A stretch of DNA of 64,000 nt. It comes from CAYNLK01 sp964398055 (GTDB lineage: Bacteria; Chloroflexota; Anaerolineae; 4572-78; J111). This document shows, piece after piece, positions 26,881 through 36,026 of this stretch. A program made the translations under genes and the position numbers. The stretch lies in the NCBI GenBank assembly GCA_964398055.1, contig CAYNLK010000030.1:1-64000 (forward strand), read 5' to 3'. The notes under the pieces were generated by a model, which had not been told where the DNA came from, searched no databases, and saw nothing but the letters and a program-made list of their open reading frames with translations. The stretch's first letter is position 1. Each line of letters starts with the position of its first letter.

Positions 26881-27345
26881 ATGCCAATCATCACTGTTGC
26901 CGTTTCAAAAACGATTAATGCGCCGGCCAACCAGATTTACTCCATCCTGGCCGATTACCAAAACCACCATCCGCATATTCTACCCAAAGCCTTTACCAGT
27001 CTGGAGGTAGAAGAGGGAGGTCAGGGAGCGGGCACTGTCTTTAAGGCCGGTTTACAACTGCTGGGTCAAAAACAGAGTTTCCGTATGTGTGTCACCGAAC
27101 CAGAACCGGGCCGTGTGTTAGCGGAAACTGATCTTAATTCCGACCTGGTCACCTCCTTTACCGTCGCCCCGGGGGAGAGTGGCAGTTCAGATGTGACCAT
27201 CGCTACCACTTTTCAGTCCAGGCCCGGCGTGAGGGGGTTCATAGAACGGCTCACCGTACCGGGCCTTCTGCGGCGCATCTATCGCCAGGAATTACAACAA
27301 CTGGAGGCATATATCGAGCGCACCGGTTCTCTCGCTATGAATTAA
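26881..27345 (+). CDS. SRPBCC (START-like) family protein
   Basis: This 154-residue protein matches the polyketide-cyclase/START-like fold: VAVSKTINAPANQIYSILADYQNHHPHILPKAF at the start and a C-terminal amphipathic helix (IYRQELQQLEAYIERTG). Such proteins hold hydrophobic ligands in a deep cavity. I start it at the ATG at 26881 after AAAGGGA; the frame from 26827 would read a low-complexity spacer. It lies 91 bases after the FAD oxidoreductase on the same strand and may be co-transcribed. Confidence 0.85.
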   Translation: MPIITVAVSKTINAPANQIYSILADYQNHHPHILPKAFTSLEVEEGGQGAGTVFKAGLQLLGQKQSFRMCVTEPEPGRVLAETDLNSDLVTSFTVAPGESGSSDVTIATTFQSRPGVRGFIERLTVPGLLRRIYRQELQQLEAYIERTGSLAMN

Positions 27346-27393
27346 TAAGGAGTCGTCATGAACCTGACGGCACACCACCGAAAATGAAAATGG

Positions 27394-27488
27394 AACACAG
27401 AGAGCGCAGAGAAGACGCAGAGCTACGCTGAGTTCTTCTTGAATTTTTCTCTATGTATCTCTGTGACGCCTCTGTGAAACTCTGTGTA
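27394..27488. repeat. Heptamer/octamer-phased inverted repeat (CACAGAG family)
   Basis: The left part carries CACAGAGAG and CGCAGAGA steps. The right part carries TCTCTGTGA, CCTCTGTGA and CTCTGTGT, their reverse complement. The element fills the spacer between the SRPBCC gene and the secreted repeat protein, and could fold as a long imperfect hairpin. A short frame from 27453 that crosses it is not credible. Confidence 0.65.
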
Positions 27489-27512
27489 AGTTTATTTTCT
27501 GGGGAGCTAACG

Positions 27513-29003
27513 ATGTTGCAAATTCATTTAAAGTTTCTGTTCCGTCTGCTGACAACAATCAGCCTGGCCCTGTTCATTATTATCACAGTCACTTCAGCGC
27601 CGGCTCAAGCCCAAGAACCGGAGGGTCACACCATCTTCCTGCCGCTCCTCATCAAGAGCGGCGCTGCTACCCCCCCGCCTCCGGCGCCGATTACGGGCGG
27701 CTTATTTATCGACACCCAATTCAAGACCAGCAACGCCAGCATCCAGGTCGATGCCCAGGGGAGGATGCACCTGGCCTACTACTATTACGAAGCGGCCAAT
27801 GCCGGCAAGCCGACCTCCGGGGTGTACCTTTTTTGCCCCGGTAACTGCGAGAACAGGGGTAGCTGGACTGGGGTGAGTATGGGCGAGCTGGTCAACGAAA
27901 TCCAGCTCAAATTGACGCCGGCCGGACAGCCGCGGATCATCTTCCGGGCTTCTTCCCAGGCGCGGCCAAACGGCAACGACTACTTCTTTGCCGCTTGTGA
28001 CCAAAACTGCACCGATCCGGCCCGGTGGGGCGTGATCTACCTGACCTCGAGTTCGGGCATCGGCGTGATTGATTTGTTGAAGGATGACGCCTTGCCGCAG
28101 CGCTATTTTGCGCTCGATCCTGATGGCCGGCCCCGATTTGTCTACAATGATGGGATAACAGGTCACAACGGCACGTTCTACGCCTTCTGCGATGGCGACT
28201 GCCTGGACCCGGCCCATTGGTTCGAAACCCGGATCAATAAAGACAATAGCGGCCAGGGTGGGCCTTATCGGGATGAAAATTTTTATTATCCGGCCTTGAC
28301 CTTCACTCCTGACGGCCTGCCGCGCCTGGTCACCGATGGCGTCTCGATGCAGGATGAATTTTTTCTCTATTACCTGGCCTGTGACGAGAGTTGTGGCGAT
28401 GGCGCCAACTGGACCAGTGCGCCGCTGGCCGAACGGGGCAGCGGGCCGCACCTCTCCTACGACATCGCCATAGACGGCGCCGGGCGGCCCCGGGTTGCCT
28501 TCTATCAGGGCGCGCTCCTGGGCGGTCAGGGCGACCGGCTCTTCTATCTCTGGTGCAATGGGGGCTGTCTCGACGGGAACAACTGGACCGGTAATAATTT
28601 GGGACTGAGCCAGAATGATGGCCGGGGGCCGGATTTGGAACTGGACGCGGCCGGGCGACCGCGAATCGCCTATGCCCTGTACAACGCCGGCGGGCTGGGC
28701 TATAGCTGGTGTAACGGCAACTGCGAGTCGGCCGGCGCCGCCTGGCAGCACCGGGTAGTCAAATCGCGGGCTAATCTGCTGGCCGCGTGGCCGGTAGCCT
28801 TCCCGCCGCATTGCGACGGCGGTTTGTGGGATGGCTTAACGCCGACCCTGGCGCTCGACGGGGGCGGCCATCCCCGCATCGCCTACGATACCACCTACAA
28901 TGCCCGGTGTATCTACATTCCGGAAACAGGTGAGTGGCGGCCAACGCAAATATTCCACTTGATCTGGCGGGCCGTGCGGGTTGACTTTTTCCCGCAGCCG
29001 TAG
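27513..29003 (+). CDS. Secreted Cys-paired repeat protein (probable beta-propeller)
   Basis: This 496-residue protein has a long signal peptide (basic N-terminus, hydrophobic 13-27, SAPAQAQ cleavage region) and a Pro-rich linker. Six CxxxC pairs then occur at 108/112, 162/166, 226/230, 290/294, 348/352 and 400/404, spaced 52-64 residues apart and mostly followed by a Trp (for example CDESCGDGANW). Between them are D..G(R/L)PR(I/V/L) strands (DPDGRPRFVY, DGAGRPRVAF, DAAGRPRIAY) reminiscent of Asp-box or NHL blades. I infer a six- or seven-bladed extracellular propeller with one disulfide per blade. No catalytic motif was recognised. GGGGAG precedes the ATG at 27513. Confidence 0.75.
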   Translation: MLQIHLKFLFRLLTTISLALFIIITVTSAPAQAQEPEGHTIFLPLLIKSGAATPPPPAPITGGLFIDTQFKTSNASIQVDAQGRMHLAYYYYEAANAGKPTSGVYLFCPGNCENRGSWTGVSMGELVNEIQLKLTPAGQPRIIFRASSQARPNGNDYFFAACDQNCTDPARWGVIYLTSSSGIGVIDLLKDDALPQRYFALDPDGRPRFVYNDGITGHNGTFYAFCDGDCLDPAHWFETRINKDNSGQGGPYRDENFYYPALTFTPDGLPRLVTDGVSMQDEFFLYYLACDESCGDGANWTSAPLAERGSGPHLSYDIAIDGAGRPRVAFYQGALLGGQGDRLFYLWCNGGCLDGNNWTGNNLGLSQNDGRGPDLELDAAGRPRIAYALYNAGGLGYSWCNGNCESAGAAWQHRVVKSRANLLAAWPVAFPPHCDGGLWDGLTPTLALDGGGHPRIAYDTTYNARCIYIPETGEWRPTQIFHLIWRAVRVDFFPQP

Positions 29004-29017
29004 CAGAGCCAAAAGTG

Positions 29018-29115
29018 TGTCATTTCGAGGCCGAAGGCCGAGAAATCCCTGAAGCCGAACTCTAAAATGCCACATCTCAGGGATTTCTCGCCGTCTGCGA
29101 CGGCTCGAAATGACA
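29018..29115. repeat. Long imperfect palindrome (MITE-like, TGTCATTTCGAG ends)
   Basis: TGTCATTTCGAG (29018-29029) and its exact reverse complement CTCGAAATGACA (29104-29115) bound a 98-bp element. Inside, GAGAAATCCCTGA and TCAGGGATTTCTC pair again. It lies between two convergent genes and could fold into one hairpin in either transcript. The architecture resembles non-autonomous palindromic repeats; it may also act as a terminator. Confidence 0.75.
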
Positions 29116-29136
29116 TGGTCACCTGAATAGTTACAT

Positions 29137-31158
29137 TCACACCAACCGCCGCGGCACTTTGAAGTCGCTAGCCCGGATGAAGATACGGCTGTTGCCCTCG
29201 TAGGCTTCGATCAGGTTGGTGACATAAAAGGACTCGCCGTCAGCCGACATGGTGCTGACCGTTTCGATCCGAACCCGCCAGCCGTCCCGCTGCAGGCCCA
29301 TGGTCTGCTCACACCGGATGGCGGCCGACAGCGGGTCAGCTTCGACAATAGAAAAGACATCTTTGGAGCGATGGTAAAACTCCAGGCCGTCGGCCAGCAG
29401 TTTCTTGCGACCGGCGTCCCTAACGTCGACCAGCTCCAACGAATTCCGGCCAATGTCTCGCTGCACCAGCCGGGTATGGAACGGCGATTCGAGCTGCTCG
29501 AACTCCAGCGGGGCCGAACTTTCCGGCGGCTCAAACGGCGGGACCCGCTCATCTTCGGCCCGCGGCGGCCGGACCGGCAGGGTCAGCCGGCTGGCTGCGC
29601 CGGTGAAAAGCGTCAACGCGACCGGCTCCGGCGACGGCCAGGCTTGCGGCCAGTAGGTCGGCGACACCGACAGCCGCCAACGGTGGCCGGCCAGCAAACG
29701 GTGGCCGCTAAAATCCATGCGAATGGTTACGGTGTAGCGCTGCCCCGGCTCCAACGGCGACGGCTGCTCGTGACTGTCGCGGTGGGTCAGGTTGAGAAAG
29801 CCCCGGCTGACGAGCAATGACGCGCCGGTGGGGGCCACGTCGCACAGCCGCACGACTACCAGGGCATTGGGCCGGTCGGCGGCCAGAGTCAGCGTGACTT
29901 CGGGCCAGCCCAGAATATCCTGCGAGTCCGCCAGCGGCGCCGACTCGAAGCACAACGCCAGGCCATCCTCGAAGCGCTGGTCAGGCGGCAGCTCGGTCGG
30001 GTCGCCGTAGGGACACCAGACCCCGGCGTCGGCCCCGGCAAATTGCGAACCGGCGTATTGAAGCGGCATTTCGGCCGCAGGCGACTGATCCAGGCTGCCC
30101 CGGTTCAGCCAGTAAGTTTGCGGTTGCAGGTTGGGGCTGGGCCAGGTCGGCTCGGTCAGCCAGCGGCCCGGCCGTTCGGCGTAGTAGGAGCTAGGGGCCA
30201 CGCTGTCTTGCTGCCAGACGCGCAGCATCGGTTCGGCCATAATACCGGTGTCGACGCCTTTGAGCCAGTAGTCCCACCAGCGCAGGCACTCTTGCAGAAA
30301 GCCAATGGCCGGCCCCGGCACGGCCACTTCGGGATATTCATGCGCCCACGGGCCGATCAAGCCCTTGCGCGGCCCCGGCAAGCCGGCCAACAGCCGCGGT
30401 ACGGCGTTGGTGTAGGCGTCGGCCCAGCCACCCACGGCGTAGATCGGGCAGGTGATGTCGCTGAAATCCTCACAAACCGACCCCTGCTTCCAAAAATCAT
30501 CCCGCGTTTGGTGACTCAGCCAGGCTTCGATGAAGGGCGGGGTTTGCTCCAGCCGGGCCAGCCACATCTCCCGCCAGCGTTCGCCGACATGGCGCGGGTC
30601 CGGCGGCAGGCCGTTCTCCACAAACATGCGCGAGGCCCACGGCAGCATGTCGCAGGCCAACAGGCAGCCGCCGCGGTAATGGACGTCGTCGGCGTAGCGG
30701 TCATCGGTTGAATAAATGCTGATGACCGCTTTCAACTGGGGCGGTTGCCGGGCGGCGATTTGCAGGCCGTTGAAGCCGCCCCACGATTTGCCGATGATGC
30801 CGACATCACCGCTGCACCAGGGCTGGGCGGCCAGCCAGGCCAGCACCTCGACGGCGTCGTCTTGCTCCTGGGGCAGGTATTCGTCATACAGGATGCCGTC
30901 GGAGTCGCCGCTGCCGCGCATATCGACTCGCACCGAGGCGTAGCCGTGGCCGGCAAAGTAGGGATGGCGGATCGAGTCGCGATAGGCGGTAAAATCGCTC
31001 TTGCGGTAGGGGATGTACTCCAGGATGGCCGGCACCGGCTGCTCCTCCGCCCCCAGCGGCAGCCAGATGCGGGCCGCCAATTGGGTCCCATCGGACATGG
31101 GGATCAAGGTATGCTCGATTTCGCGAATTGGGTAGGGAAATTCGGTTCTGATGTTCAT
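29137..31158 (-). CDS. CocE/NonD-family alpha/beta hydrolase (X-Pro peptidase S15-like)
   Basis: This 673-residue serine hydrolase has an alpha/beta domain (about 15-310) with nucleophile Ser125 in GKSWGG, acid Asp247 in GGWADAYTN and His273 in GPWAHEYP. A C-terminal jelly-roll domain follows (about 330-560, the PepX C-terminal-like region ending GHRLLAGHRWRLSVSPTYWPQ) and a further 100 residues. Family members hydrolyse esters or amides, including acyl-peptides and beta-lactam side chains. No signal peptide is seen. It stands alone, convergent with the secreted repeat protein and divergent from the MazF-type module. Confidence 0.88.
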   Translation of the reverse strand: MNIRTEFPYPIREIEHTLIPMSDGTQLAARIWLPLGAEEQPVPAILEYIPYRKSDFTAYRDSIRHPYFAGHGYASVRVDMRGSGDSDGILYDEYLPQEQDDAVEVLAWLAAQPWCSGDVGIIGKSWGGFNGLQIAARQPPQLKAVISIYSTDDRYADDVHYRGGCLLACDMLPWASRMFVENGLPPDPRHVGERWREMWLARLEQTPPFIEAWLSHQTRDDFWKQGSVCEDFSDITCPIYAVGGWADAYTNAVPRLLAGLPGPRKGLIGPWAHEYPEVAVPGPAIGFLQECLRWWDYWLKGVDTGIMAEPMLRVWQQDSVAPSSYYAERPGRWLTEPTWPSPNLQPQTYWLNRGSLDQSPAAEMPLQYAGSQFAGADAGVWCPYGDPTELPPDQRFEDGLALCFESAPLADSQDILGWPEVTLTLAADRPNALVVVRLCDVAPTGASLLVSRGFLNLTHRDSHEQPSPLEPGQRYTVTIRMDFSGHRLLAGHRWRLSVSPTYWPQAWPSPEPVALTLFTGAASRLTLPVRPPRAEDERVPPFEPPESSAPLEFEQLESPFHTRLVQRDIGRNSLELVDVRDAGRKKLLADGLEFYHRSKDVFSIVEADPLSAAIRCEQTMGLQRDGWRVRIETVSTMSADGESFYVTNLIEAYEGNSRIFIRASDFKVPRRLV

Positions 31159-31189
31159 GGGGACTCCTTGTTAATCCATAGACAATACT

Positions 31190-31237
31190 TTGACTTTTTA
31201 AATAAGTCCCTTATAATATACCCTAAAATTAGTCCCT
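31190..31237 (+). promoter_or_regulatory. Promoter of the MazF-type toxin-antitoxin genes
   Basis: TTGACT (31190-31195) and TATAAT (31212-31217) are 16 bp apart. AGTCCCT occurs twice (31205-31211 and 31231-31237). The second copy is the centre of ATTAG-tcc-CTAAT, a palindrome well placed for antitoxin binding. Confidence 0.65.
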
Positions 31238-31266
31238 AATTGAGGAACTTTTTTAGGGGTAGGACT

Positions 31267-31500
31267 ATGCAGCAGGCAAAATTTAGTCTCACGCCGTCTT
31301 TGGTCGAATTTCTAAGCCACTATCAACAGTTTGGATTCAAAGATAAAAGTTCAATGGTTCAGGCTGCTTTGCAGCGGTTAAAAGAAGAATTTGAATTGCA
31401 GCAGCTCAAACAATCGGCTGATTGGTACGCCGAACTTTATGAACAAGAGCCGGAATTACAGGAATTAACCGAAACAGCTATGGCCGGATGGCCTGAATGA
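31267..31500 (+). CDS. Antitoxin partner of a MazF-type toxin
   Basis: This 77-residue protein begins MQQAKFSLTPSLVEFLSHYQQFG then SSMVQAALQRLKEE, a ribbon-helix-helix-like fold, with a very acidic tail (YEQEPELQELTETAMAGWPE) suited to bind the toxin. The ATG at 31267 is preferred; a longer frame from 31240 overlaps the promoter leader. Its stop overlaps the toxin ATG (ATGA, 31497-31500). Confidence 0.82.
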   Translation: MQQAKFSLTPSLVEFLSHYQQFGFKDKSSMVQAALQRLKEEFELQQLKQSADWYAELYEQEPELQELTETAMAGWPE

Positions 31501-31850
31501 CAACCTTAAAACGTGGTTTGGTGATTGATGTCAATCTTGATCCCACCCAGGGATCAGAAACGGGTAAGATTCGTCCCTGTGTCATTGTGACCAATAATGT
31601 CTACAATGAGCGAGTGCCGGTGATACAGGTTGTACCCATCACGGCCTGGAATGAAAAGAAAAGCTTGATCAAAACGAATGTAGAAATCTTGCCCAGCCAA
31701 AAAAATGGGTTATCCAAGCAGTCAATAGCCGATTGCCTCCAAACGCGCCCAATTGACCATCGCTTTAGATTGGTCGGAATTCGCGGCAATTTGAGCGCCG
31801 AAGAGATGAAAAAAATCGATGAGGCGCTCAAAACTGTTTTTGCCTTGTAA
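31497..31850 (+). CDS. MazF/PemK-family endoribonuclease toxin
   Basis: This 117-residue protein shows the MazF fold: KRGLVIDVNLDPTQGSETGKIRPCVIVTNN with the catalytic-type Arg in KIRP, VIQVVPITAW, then QSIADCLQTRPIDHRF. It probably cleaves mRNA at short sequence motifs. It overlaps the antitoxin gene by four bases, the standard order. A 46-base gap separates it from the convergent ABC importer operon. Confidence 0.9.
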   Translation: MTTLKRGLVIDVNLDPTQGSETGKIRPCVIVTNNVYNERVPVIQVVPITAWNEKKSLIKTNVEILPSQKNGLSKQSIADCLQTRPIDHRFRLVGIRGNLSAEEMKKIDEALKTVFAL

Positions 31851-31896
31851 AAATTTGGCTAGCTGGCAACTCTTTCCTCAAGAACCAATTCTTACG

Positions 31897-33981
31897 TCAC
31901 CCTAACTGCGCCTGCACCCGCTCCGAAAAATGGCAGGCCACCTGCTGCTCCGTACCGGGTAATAACCGCAGCAATGGCTCGTCGCGGCTGCATCTCTCAT
32001 CGGCGTAGCGGCAGCGGGGATGGAACGAGCAACCGGGCGGCGGCTTGCGGGCGCTGGGAATTTCGCCCTCCAGGATGATGTGCTGCCTCTGATCCCGCAG
32101 GCGCGGGTCGGGAATCGGGATGGCCGACAGCAGCGCTTCGGTGTAAGGGTGGCCGGGCTGAGCAAACAGCGCCTCGGCCGGGGCCAACTCCACAATCTTG
32201 CCCAAATACATCACCGCCACCCGGTCGGCAATGAAACCGATCACATTCAGGTTGTGGGTAATGATAATGTAGGTGAGGTTTAGCCGCCGGCGCAGCTCTT
32301 TGAGCAGGTTCAAAATCCCGGCTGCGACCGACACATCCAGCCCGGCCGTCGGCTCATCCGCCACCAGGATGTCGGGATGGAGGGCCAGGGCGCGGGCAAT
32401 GCCTACCCGGCGAGCCTGGCCGCCCGAAAGCTGGTGCGGATACTTGTCGGCTTGCTCGGATGATAAGCCGACCATAGCCAGCAACTCGTCAACTTTCTGG
32501 TTTTTGTTTTCCACCGGGACGCGGTGGATTTGAAACGGCTCGAGCAGGATGGACGAGACCTTCATGCGTGGGCTGAGGCTGGAGAACGGGTCTTGAAAGA
32601 TCATCTGCATGCGCGCCCGCAACGGTCTCAGTTTTTGGTGAGGCCAGTGGGTAATGTCCTGCCCCTCGATCATAATCTCACCGGCGGTGGGGTCAAGCAG
32701 CCGCAGGATGGTCCGCCCCAGGGTGGTCTTGCCTGAGCCGGACTCGCCGACGATGCCCAGCGTCTCGCCGCGGCGCAGGCTGAACTCCACCCCATCCACG
32801 GCCCGCACGGCCCCGCCGGTCCGCCCCAAGATTTGACTCAACAGATCCAGCCGGTCGCTAAAATGGGTGTGCAACTGTCTCGTCTCGACCATAATCTCAT
32901 TGGAGGGTGAGGCGACAGCGAACGTCTCGGCCGGGACCGGACCTAGCCCTACCCCTTCCCAGGGCGGGGCGGGGAGGGAGGAGTCGGGGGCAGTATCGGC
33001 CCACCCCGGCCCATAGGCGTGGCAGAGCACATGCTGCCGGTTGACCTGGTAGAATTCCGGTTCGGCGCTACGGCAGATTTCGCCGGCCAGGTCGCAGCGC
33101 GGGGCAAACTTGCAGCCAGCCGGCAGGTCGCGCAGGCTCGGCACCCGCCCGCGGATCGTTGTCAGCCAATCGGCCCGCAGGTTATGGGAAGGATGAGAGC
33201 GGAGCAGGGCCTGGGTATAGGGATGTTTGGGTTGGTCAAAGATGTCGTACACCTGGCCAGACTCGACGATGTTGCCGGCATACATCACCAGCACCCGGTC
33301 GCAGAGCCGGGCAATAACGCCCAGGTCGTGGGTAATGTACAGCATCGCGGTGCCCAACTCGTCCCGCAGCCGGCCGATCAACTCCAGAATCTGGGCTTCC
33401 AGGGTCACGTCCAGGGCCGAGGTCGGCTCATCGGCTACCAGCAAATCGGGATTTGAGAGCAAAGCCATGGCGATCATGATCCGCTGGCGCATCCCGCCGG
33501 AGAACTGGTGCGGGTATTCCTTGATCCGTTGGGCCGGTTCAGGGATGCCGACGCGCGCCAGCATCGCTACGGCGCGCTCTCGCAGAGAGCCGGCCAACTG
33601 CTGGCTGTCTCCGGCCAACTGGGCCTTTTGGGCGTCCACCATCTGCTGCTCGATGGTAAAGACAGGGTTCAGGCTGGTCATGGCATCCTGAAAAACCATA
33701 GCCATAGCCTTGCCGCGCAGTTTGCGCATGGCCTCCTGGTCAAGCCGGCAGAGGTCCTGGCCGCGGAACAGAATCTGCCCACCGCTGATCTGGCCATTGG
33801 GCGGCAGCAGGCGCAGCACCGCCGAGGCGACCGTACTCTTGCCGCAGCCCGACTCACCCACCACGCCGACGATCTCACCCGGATTGAGGTGAAAACTGGC
33901 GTTGTGAATGGCCGTCAAGATACCTGCGCGGGTGTGGTACTTGATTTCCAGATGCTTAACTTGCAAAAGAGGAGCAGACAT
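31897..33981 (-). CDS. Opp/Dpp-type ABC importer, fused double ATP-binding protein
   Basis: This 694-residue protein joins the two ATPase halves (DppD-like and DppF-like) that are usually separate. Half one has Walker [10 protein letters not shown] and signature FSGGMRQR. Half two (from about 365) has Walker [10 protein letters not shown] and signature [13 protein letters not shown]. Each half ends with an oligopeptide-transporter C-terminal segment containing Cys clusters ([28 protein letters not shown]) that commonly hold an iron-sulfur cluster. It energises the permeases encoded immediately upstream; its ATG overlaps the permease stop (TGATG at 33981). It is the last gene of the operon that begins with the MttB-like methyltransferase. 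Confidence 0.93.
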   Translation of the reverse strand: MSAPLLQVKHLEIKYHTRAGILTAIHNASFHLNPGEIVGVVGESGCGKSTVASAVLRLLPPNGQISGGQILFRGQDLCRLDQEAMRKLRGKAMAMVFQDAMTSLNPVFTIEQQMVDAQKAQLAGDSQQLAGSLRERAVAMLARVGIPEPAQRIKEYPHQFSGGMRQRIMIAMALLSNPDLLVADEPTSALDVTLEAQILELIGRLRDELGTAMLYITHDLGVIARLCDRVLVMYAGNIVESGQVYDIFDQPKHPYTQALLRSHPSHNLRADWLTTIRGRVPSLRDLPAGCKFAPRCDLAGEICRSAEPEFYQVNRQHVLCHAYGPGWADTAPDSSLPAPPWEGVGLGPVPAETFAVASPSNEIMVETRQLHTHFSDRLDLLSQILGRTGGAVRAVDGVEFSLRRGETLGIVGESGSGKTTLGRTILRLLDPTAGEIMIEGQDITHWPHQKLRPLRARMQMIFQDPFSSLSPRMKVSSILLEPFQIHRVPVENKNQKVDELLAMVGLSSEQADKYPHQLSGGQARRVGIARALALHPDILVADEPTAGLDVSVAAGILNLLKELRRRLNLTYIIITHNLNVIGFIADRVAVMYLGKIVELAPAEALFAQPGHPYTEALLSAIPIPDPRLRDQRQHIILEGEIPSARKPPPGCSFHPRCRYADERCSRDEPLLRLLPGTEQQVACHFSERVQAQLG

Positions 33982-34871
33982 CAGATACCTCGCGTGCCGG
34001 ACAGTCGCGGGTCGAGGACGTCTCGCAGCGTCTCACCGAACAGGGTGAAGCCCAACGTGGTGATGATCAGGGTCAGTCCGGCCCAGGTGATAGGCCAGGG
34101 CGACTGGCGGATAAAGTTGAAGCCGTCGGCCAGGATCACCCCCCAGGAAGGCGTCGGCGGGCGGACGCCTAACCCCAGAAAGGAGAGGCCGGCCTCAAAG
34201 GTAATCACCACCGGCAGATCCATTGCCGCCAAAATGAGCAGCGGGGCCAAAATGTTGGGCATCAAGTGGACAAAGAGAATCCGCCCCTGCCCGGCGCCCA
34301 GCGAGTGCTCGACCTCGATGTATTGGTTCTGCTTGATAGACAGCACCTGGGCTCGGGTCACTCTGGCATAGCCGGGAGTCCAGGCCAGGCCAATCACGAT
34401 GATCACGTTGGTCAGCGATGGCCCCAGCAGGGCCAGAATAGCCAGGGCCAGGATCACCGCCGGAAAGGCTTGCACGGAGTCGAACAAGATCAGGGCCACA
34501 TCGTCAACAACGCCGCCCAAATAACCGGCCAATAGCCCTAACACAATACCGCCAAACAAGGCCAGGCTAACGGCCGGCAGAGCCACGCCCAGGGCAATGC
34601 GGGCGCCGTAGACCAGCCGCGACCACAAATCGCGGCCCAGGTGATCGGTGCCCAGCCAGTGCGCCGACGAAGGCCCCTGCAACATGTTCGGGATATCCTG
34701 TTGGGCATAGTCGTACGGGGCCAGCCAGGGGGCGAAGAGGACCATAAAGATGAAGCCCAAGACGATCACAAAGCCAAGCACGCCCAGGGGCCGCTCGAGG
34801 ACCTCACCCAGAACGGGCAGACGGTTGAGAGCTTGCTGGTAGCGATTGCTGCGTCGGGCCACGTATTGCAT
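33981..34871 (-). CDS. Opp/Dpp-type ABC permease (DppC-like)
   Basis: This 296-residue permease has about six membrane segments. It carries LGTDHLGRDLWSRLVYGAR, typical of DppC/OppC, and a coupling region SLGAGQGRILFVHLMPN. It starts one base after the DppB-like stop and runs into the ATPase gene. With the DppB-like subunit it forms the membrane channel for a peptide- or amine-like substrate. Confidence 0.94.
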   Translation of the reverse strand: MQYVARRSNRYQQALNRLPVLGEVLERPLGVLGFVIVLGFIFMVLFAPWLAPYDYAQQDIPNMLQGPSSAHWLGTDHLGRDLWSRLVYGARIALGVALPAVSLALFGGIVLGLLAGYLGGVVDDVALILFDSVQAFPAVILALAILALLGPSLTNVIIVIGLAWTPGYARVTRAQVLSIKQNQYIEVEHSLGAGQGRILFVHLMPNILAPLLILAAMDLPVVITFEAGLSFLGLGVRPPTPSWGVILADGFNFIRQSPWPITWAGLTLIITTLGFTLFGETLRDVLDPRLSGTRGI

Positions 34872-34872
34872 C

Positions 34873-35826
34873 TCAACCTCGCACCTTATCGAGCTGGATT
34901 CTGGGATCCAGGTAGGTGTACACCAGATCGGCCAGCAAATTTGCCAGCACGAACAGAAAGGCCACCACCAGAATGCCGGCCCGGGCGACCGGAAAGTTGC
35001 GGCTCTGGATGCCGTTATAGATCAGCGTACCCATCCCCGGCCGGCTGAAGATCAGTTCCACAAAGACCGCCCCGGCCATCAGGTTACCCACGCCGATGCC
35101 CAACACGGCTACCGTCGGGATCAGGGCATTCTTGAGGGCGTACTTGTAAAAGATCAGCCGCTGGGGCAGACCGGCGGCCATGGCCGCCCGGATGTAGGTT
35201 TGGTTGAGCACCTCCAGCAGACTGGCCCGCACCAGCCGGGCCAGATAGCCAACCCAGGTAACGGCCAAAGCGGTCGCGGGCAGAATCAGGTGCTTGATAT
35301 AGTCCAGCACATCGCCTCTTTCGCCCAGGCCAATGGCCGGCATCACTTTTAGCTGAACCGCAAATATCAACAGCAGAAACAGGCCGGCAACGTAAGAAGG
35401 AATGGTGATGAAGGAGATCGAGATCACCGCGGTGATCCGGTCCAGCCAGGAGTCCGGATGGGTGGCCGAGTAGACACCCAGGGGAACACCGATGAGAACG
35501 GCCAATCCCAGGCTGGTCCAGGCCAGGATCAGGGTGTGGGGCAGGGCCGCGCCTACAATTTCATTGATCGACCGGCCCGTAAACACGTCGACGCCCAGGC
35601 TGCCGTGCAGAACGTCCCACACGGCCAGGGCCACCTGCTGGGCCACCGGCTTATCCAGATTCATGGCGGCGCGCGTTTTGGCGATCAGATCAGGGTTGGC
35701 CCGCGGGCCAAGCAAGGTTTTGGCCGCGTCGCCGGGCACAATTTGGACCAGCAAGGTCAGAAAGCTAACGACCAGCAAGAGGACCAGGATGGTCATGATG
35801 AAACGTTTGAACAGATAGATACGCAC
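34873..35826 (-). CDS. Opp/Dpp-type ABC permease (DppB-like)
   Basis: This 317-residue permease has the DppB/OppB pattern: an N-terminal membrane segment, VPLGVYSATHPDSWLDR, the coupling motif VRASLLEVLNQTYIRAAMAAGLP and a C-terminal LADLVYTYLDPRI. The start codon is GTG at 35826, five bases after GGAG. It lies about 200 bases downstream of the binding-protein gene, separated by a heptamer-repeat hairpin that may limit read-through. Confidence 0.93.
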   Translation of the reverse strand: MRIYLFKRFIMTILVLLLVVSFLTLLVQIVPGDAAKTLLGPRANPDLIAKTRAAMNLDKPVAQQVALAVWDVLHGSLGVDVFTGRSINEIVGAALPHTLILAWTSLGLAVLIGVPLGVYSATHPDSWLDRITAVISISFITIPSYVAGLFLLLIFAVQLKVMPAIGLGERGDVLDYIKHLILPATALAVTWVGYLARLVRASLLEVLNQTYIRAAMAAGLPQRLIFYKYALKNALIPTVAVLGIGVGNLMAGAVFVELIFSRPGMGTLIYNGIQSRNFPVARAGILVVAFLFVLANLLADLVYTYLDPRIQLDKVRG

Positions 35827-35887
35827 GAATTCTCCTTTCTGGGTTGCGCTGTTCCGCTACCCGTTGGCAGTTGGAGATGCTTTGGGT

Positions 35888-35983
35888 CAAGATTAGGAGA
35901 TTAGAGATGGGGAGATTCTTTACCGGGAATCTCCAATCTCCAATCTCCAATCTCTAATCTCTAATCTCCAAATCCCCAATCCC
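35888..35983. repeat. Heptamer-repeat array with inverted arm (CAATCTC/TAATCTC)
   Basis: Tandem heptamers CCAATCT and CTAATCT run from about 35928 to 35970. A shorter reverse-complement arm (GATTAGGAGATTAGAGAT, 35891-35908) precedes them, so the whole can form a long hairpin. It lies in the operon spacer between the substrate-binding-protein and DppB-like genes. Confidence 0.8.
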
Positions 35984-36026
35984 CTGCTGAAATGCTGAAA
36001 TAGGCAAGTTATTTAGAATTCCCTTC

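Noticed and set aside
27702..28811. A 369-codon minus-strand frame opposite the secreted repeat protein
   Set aside because: The plus-strand product has a signal peptide, regular Cys repeats and a good Shine-Dalgarno; the antisense product has none of these.
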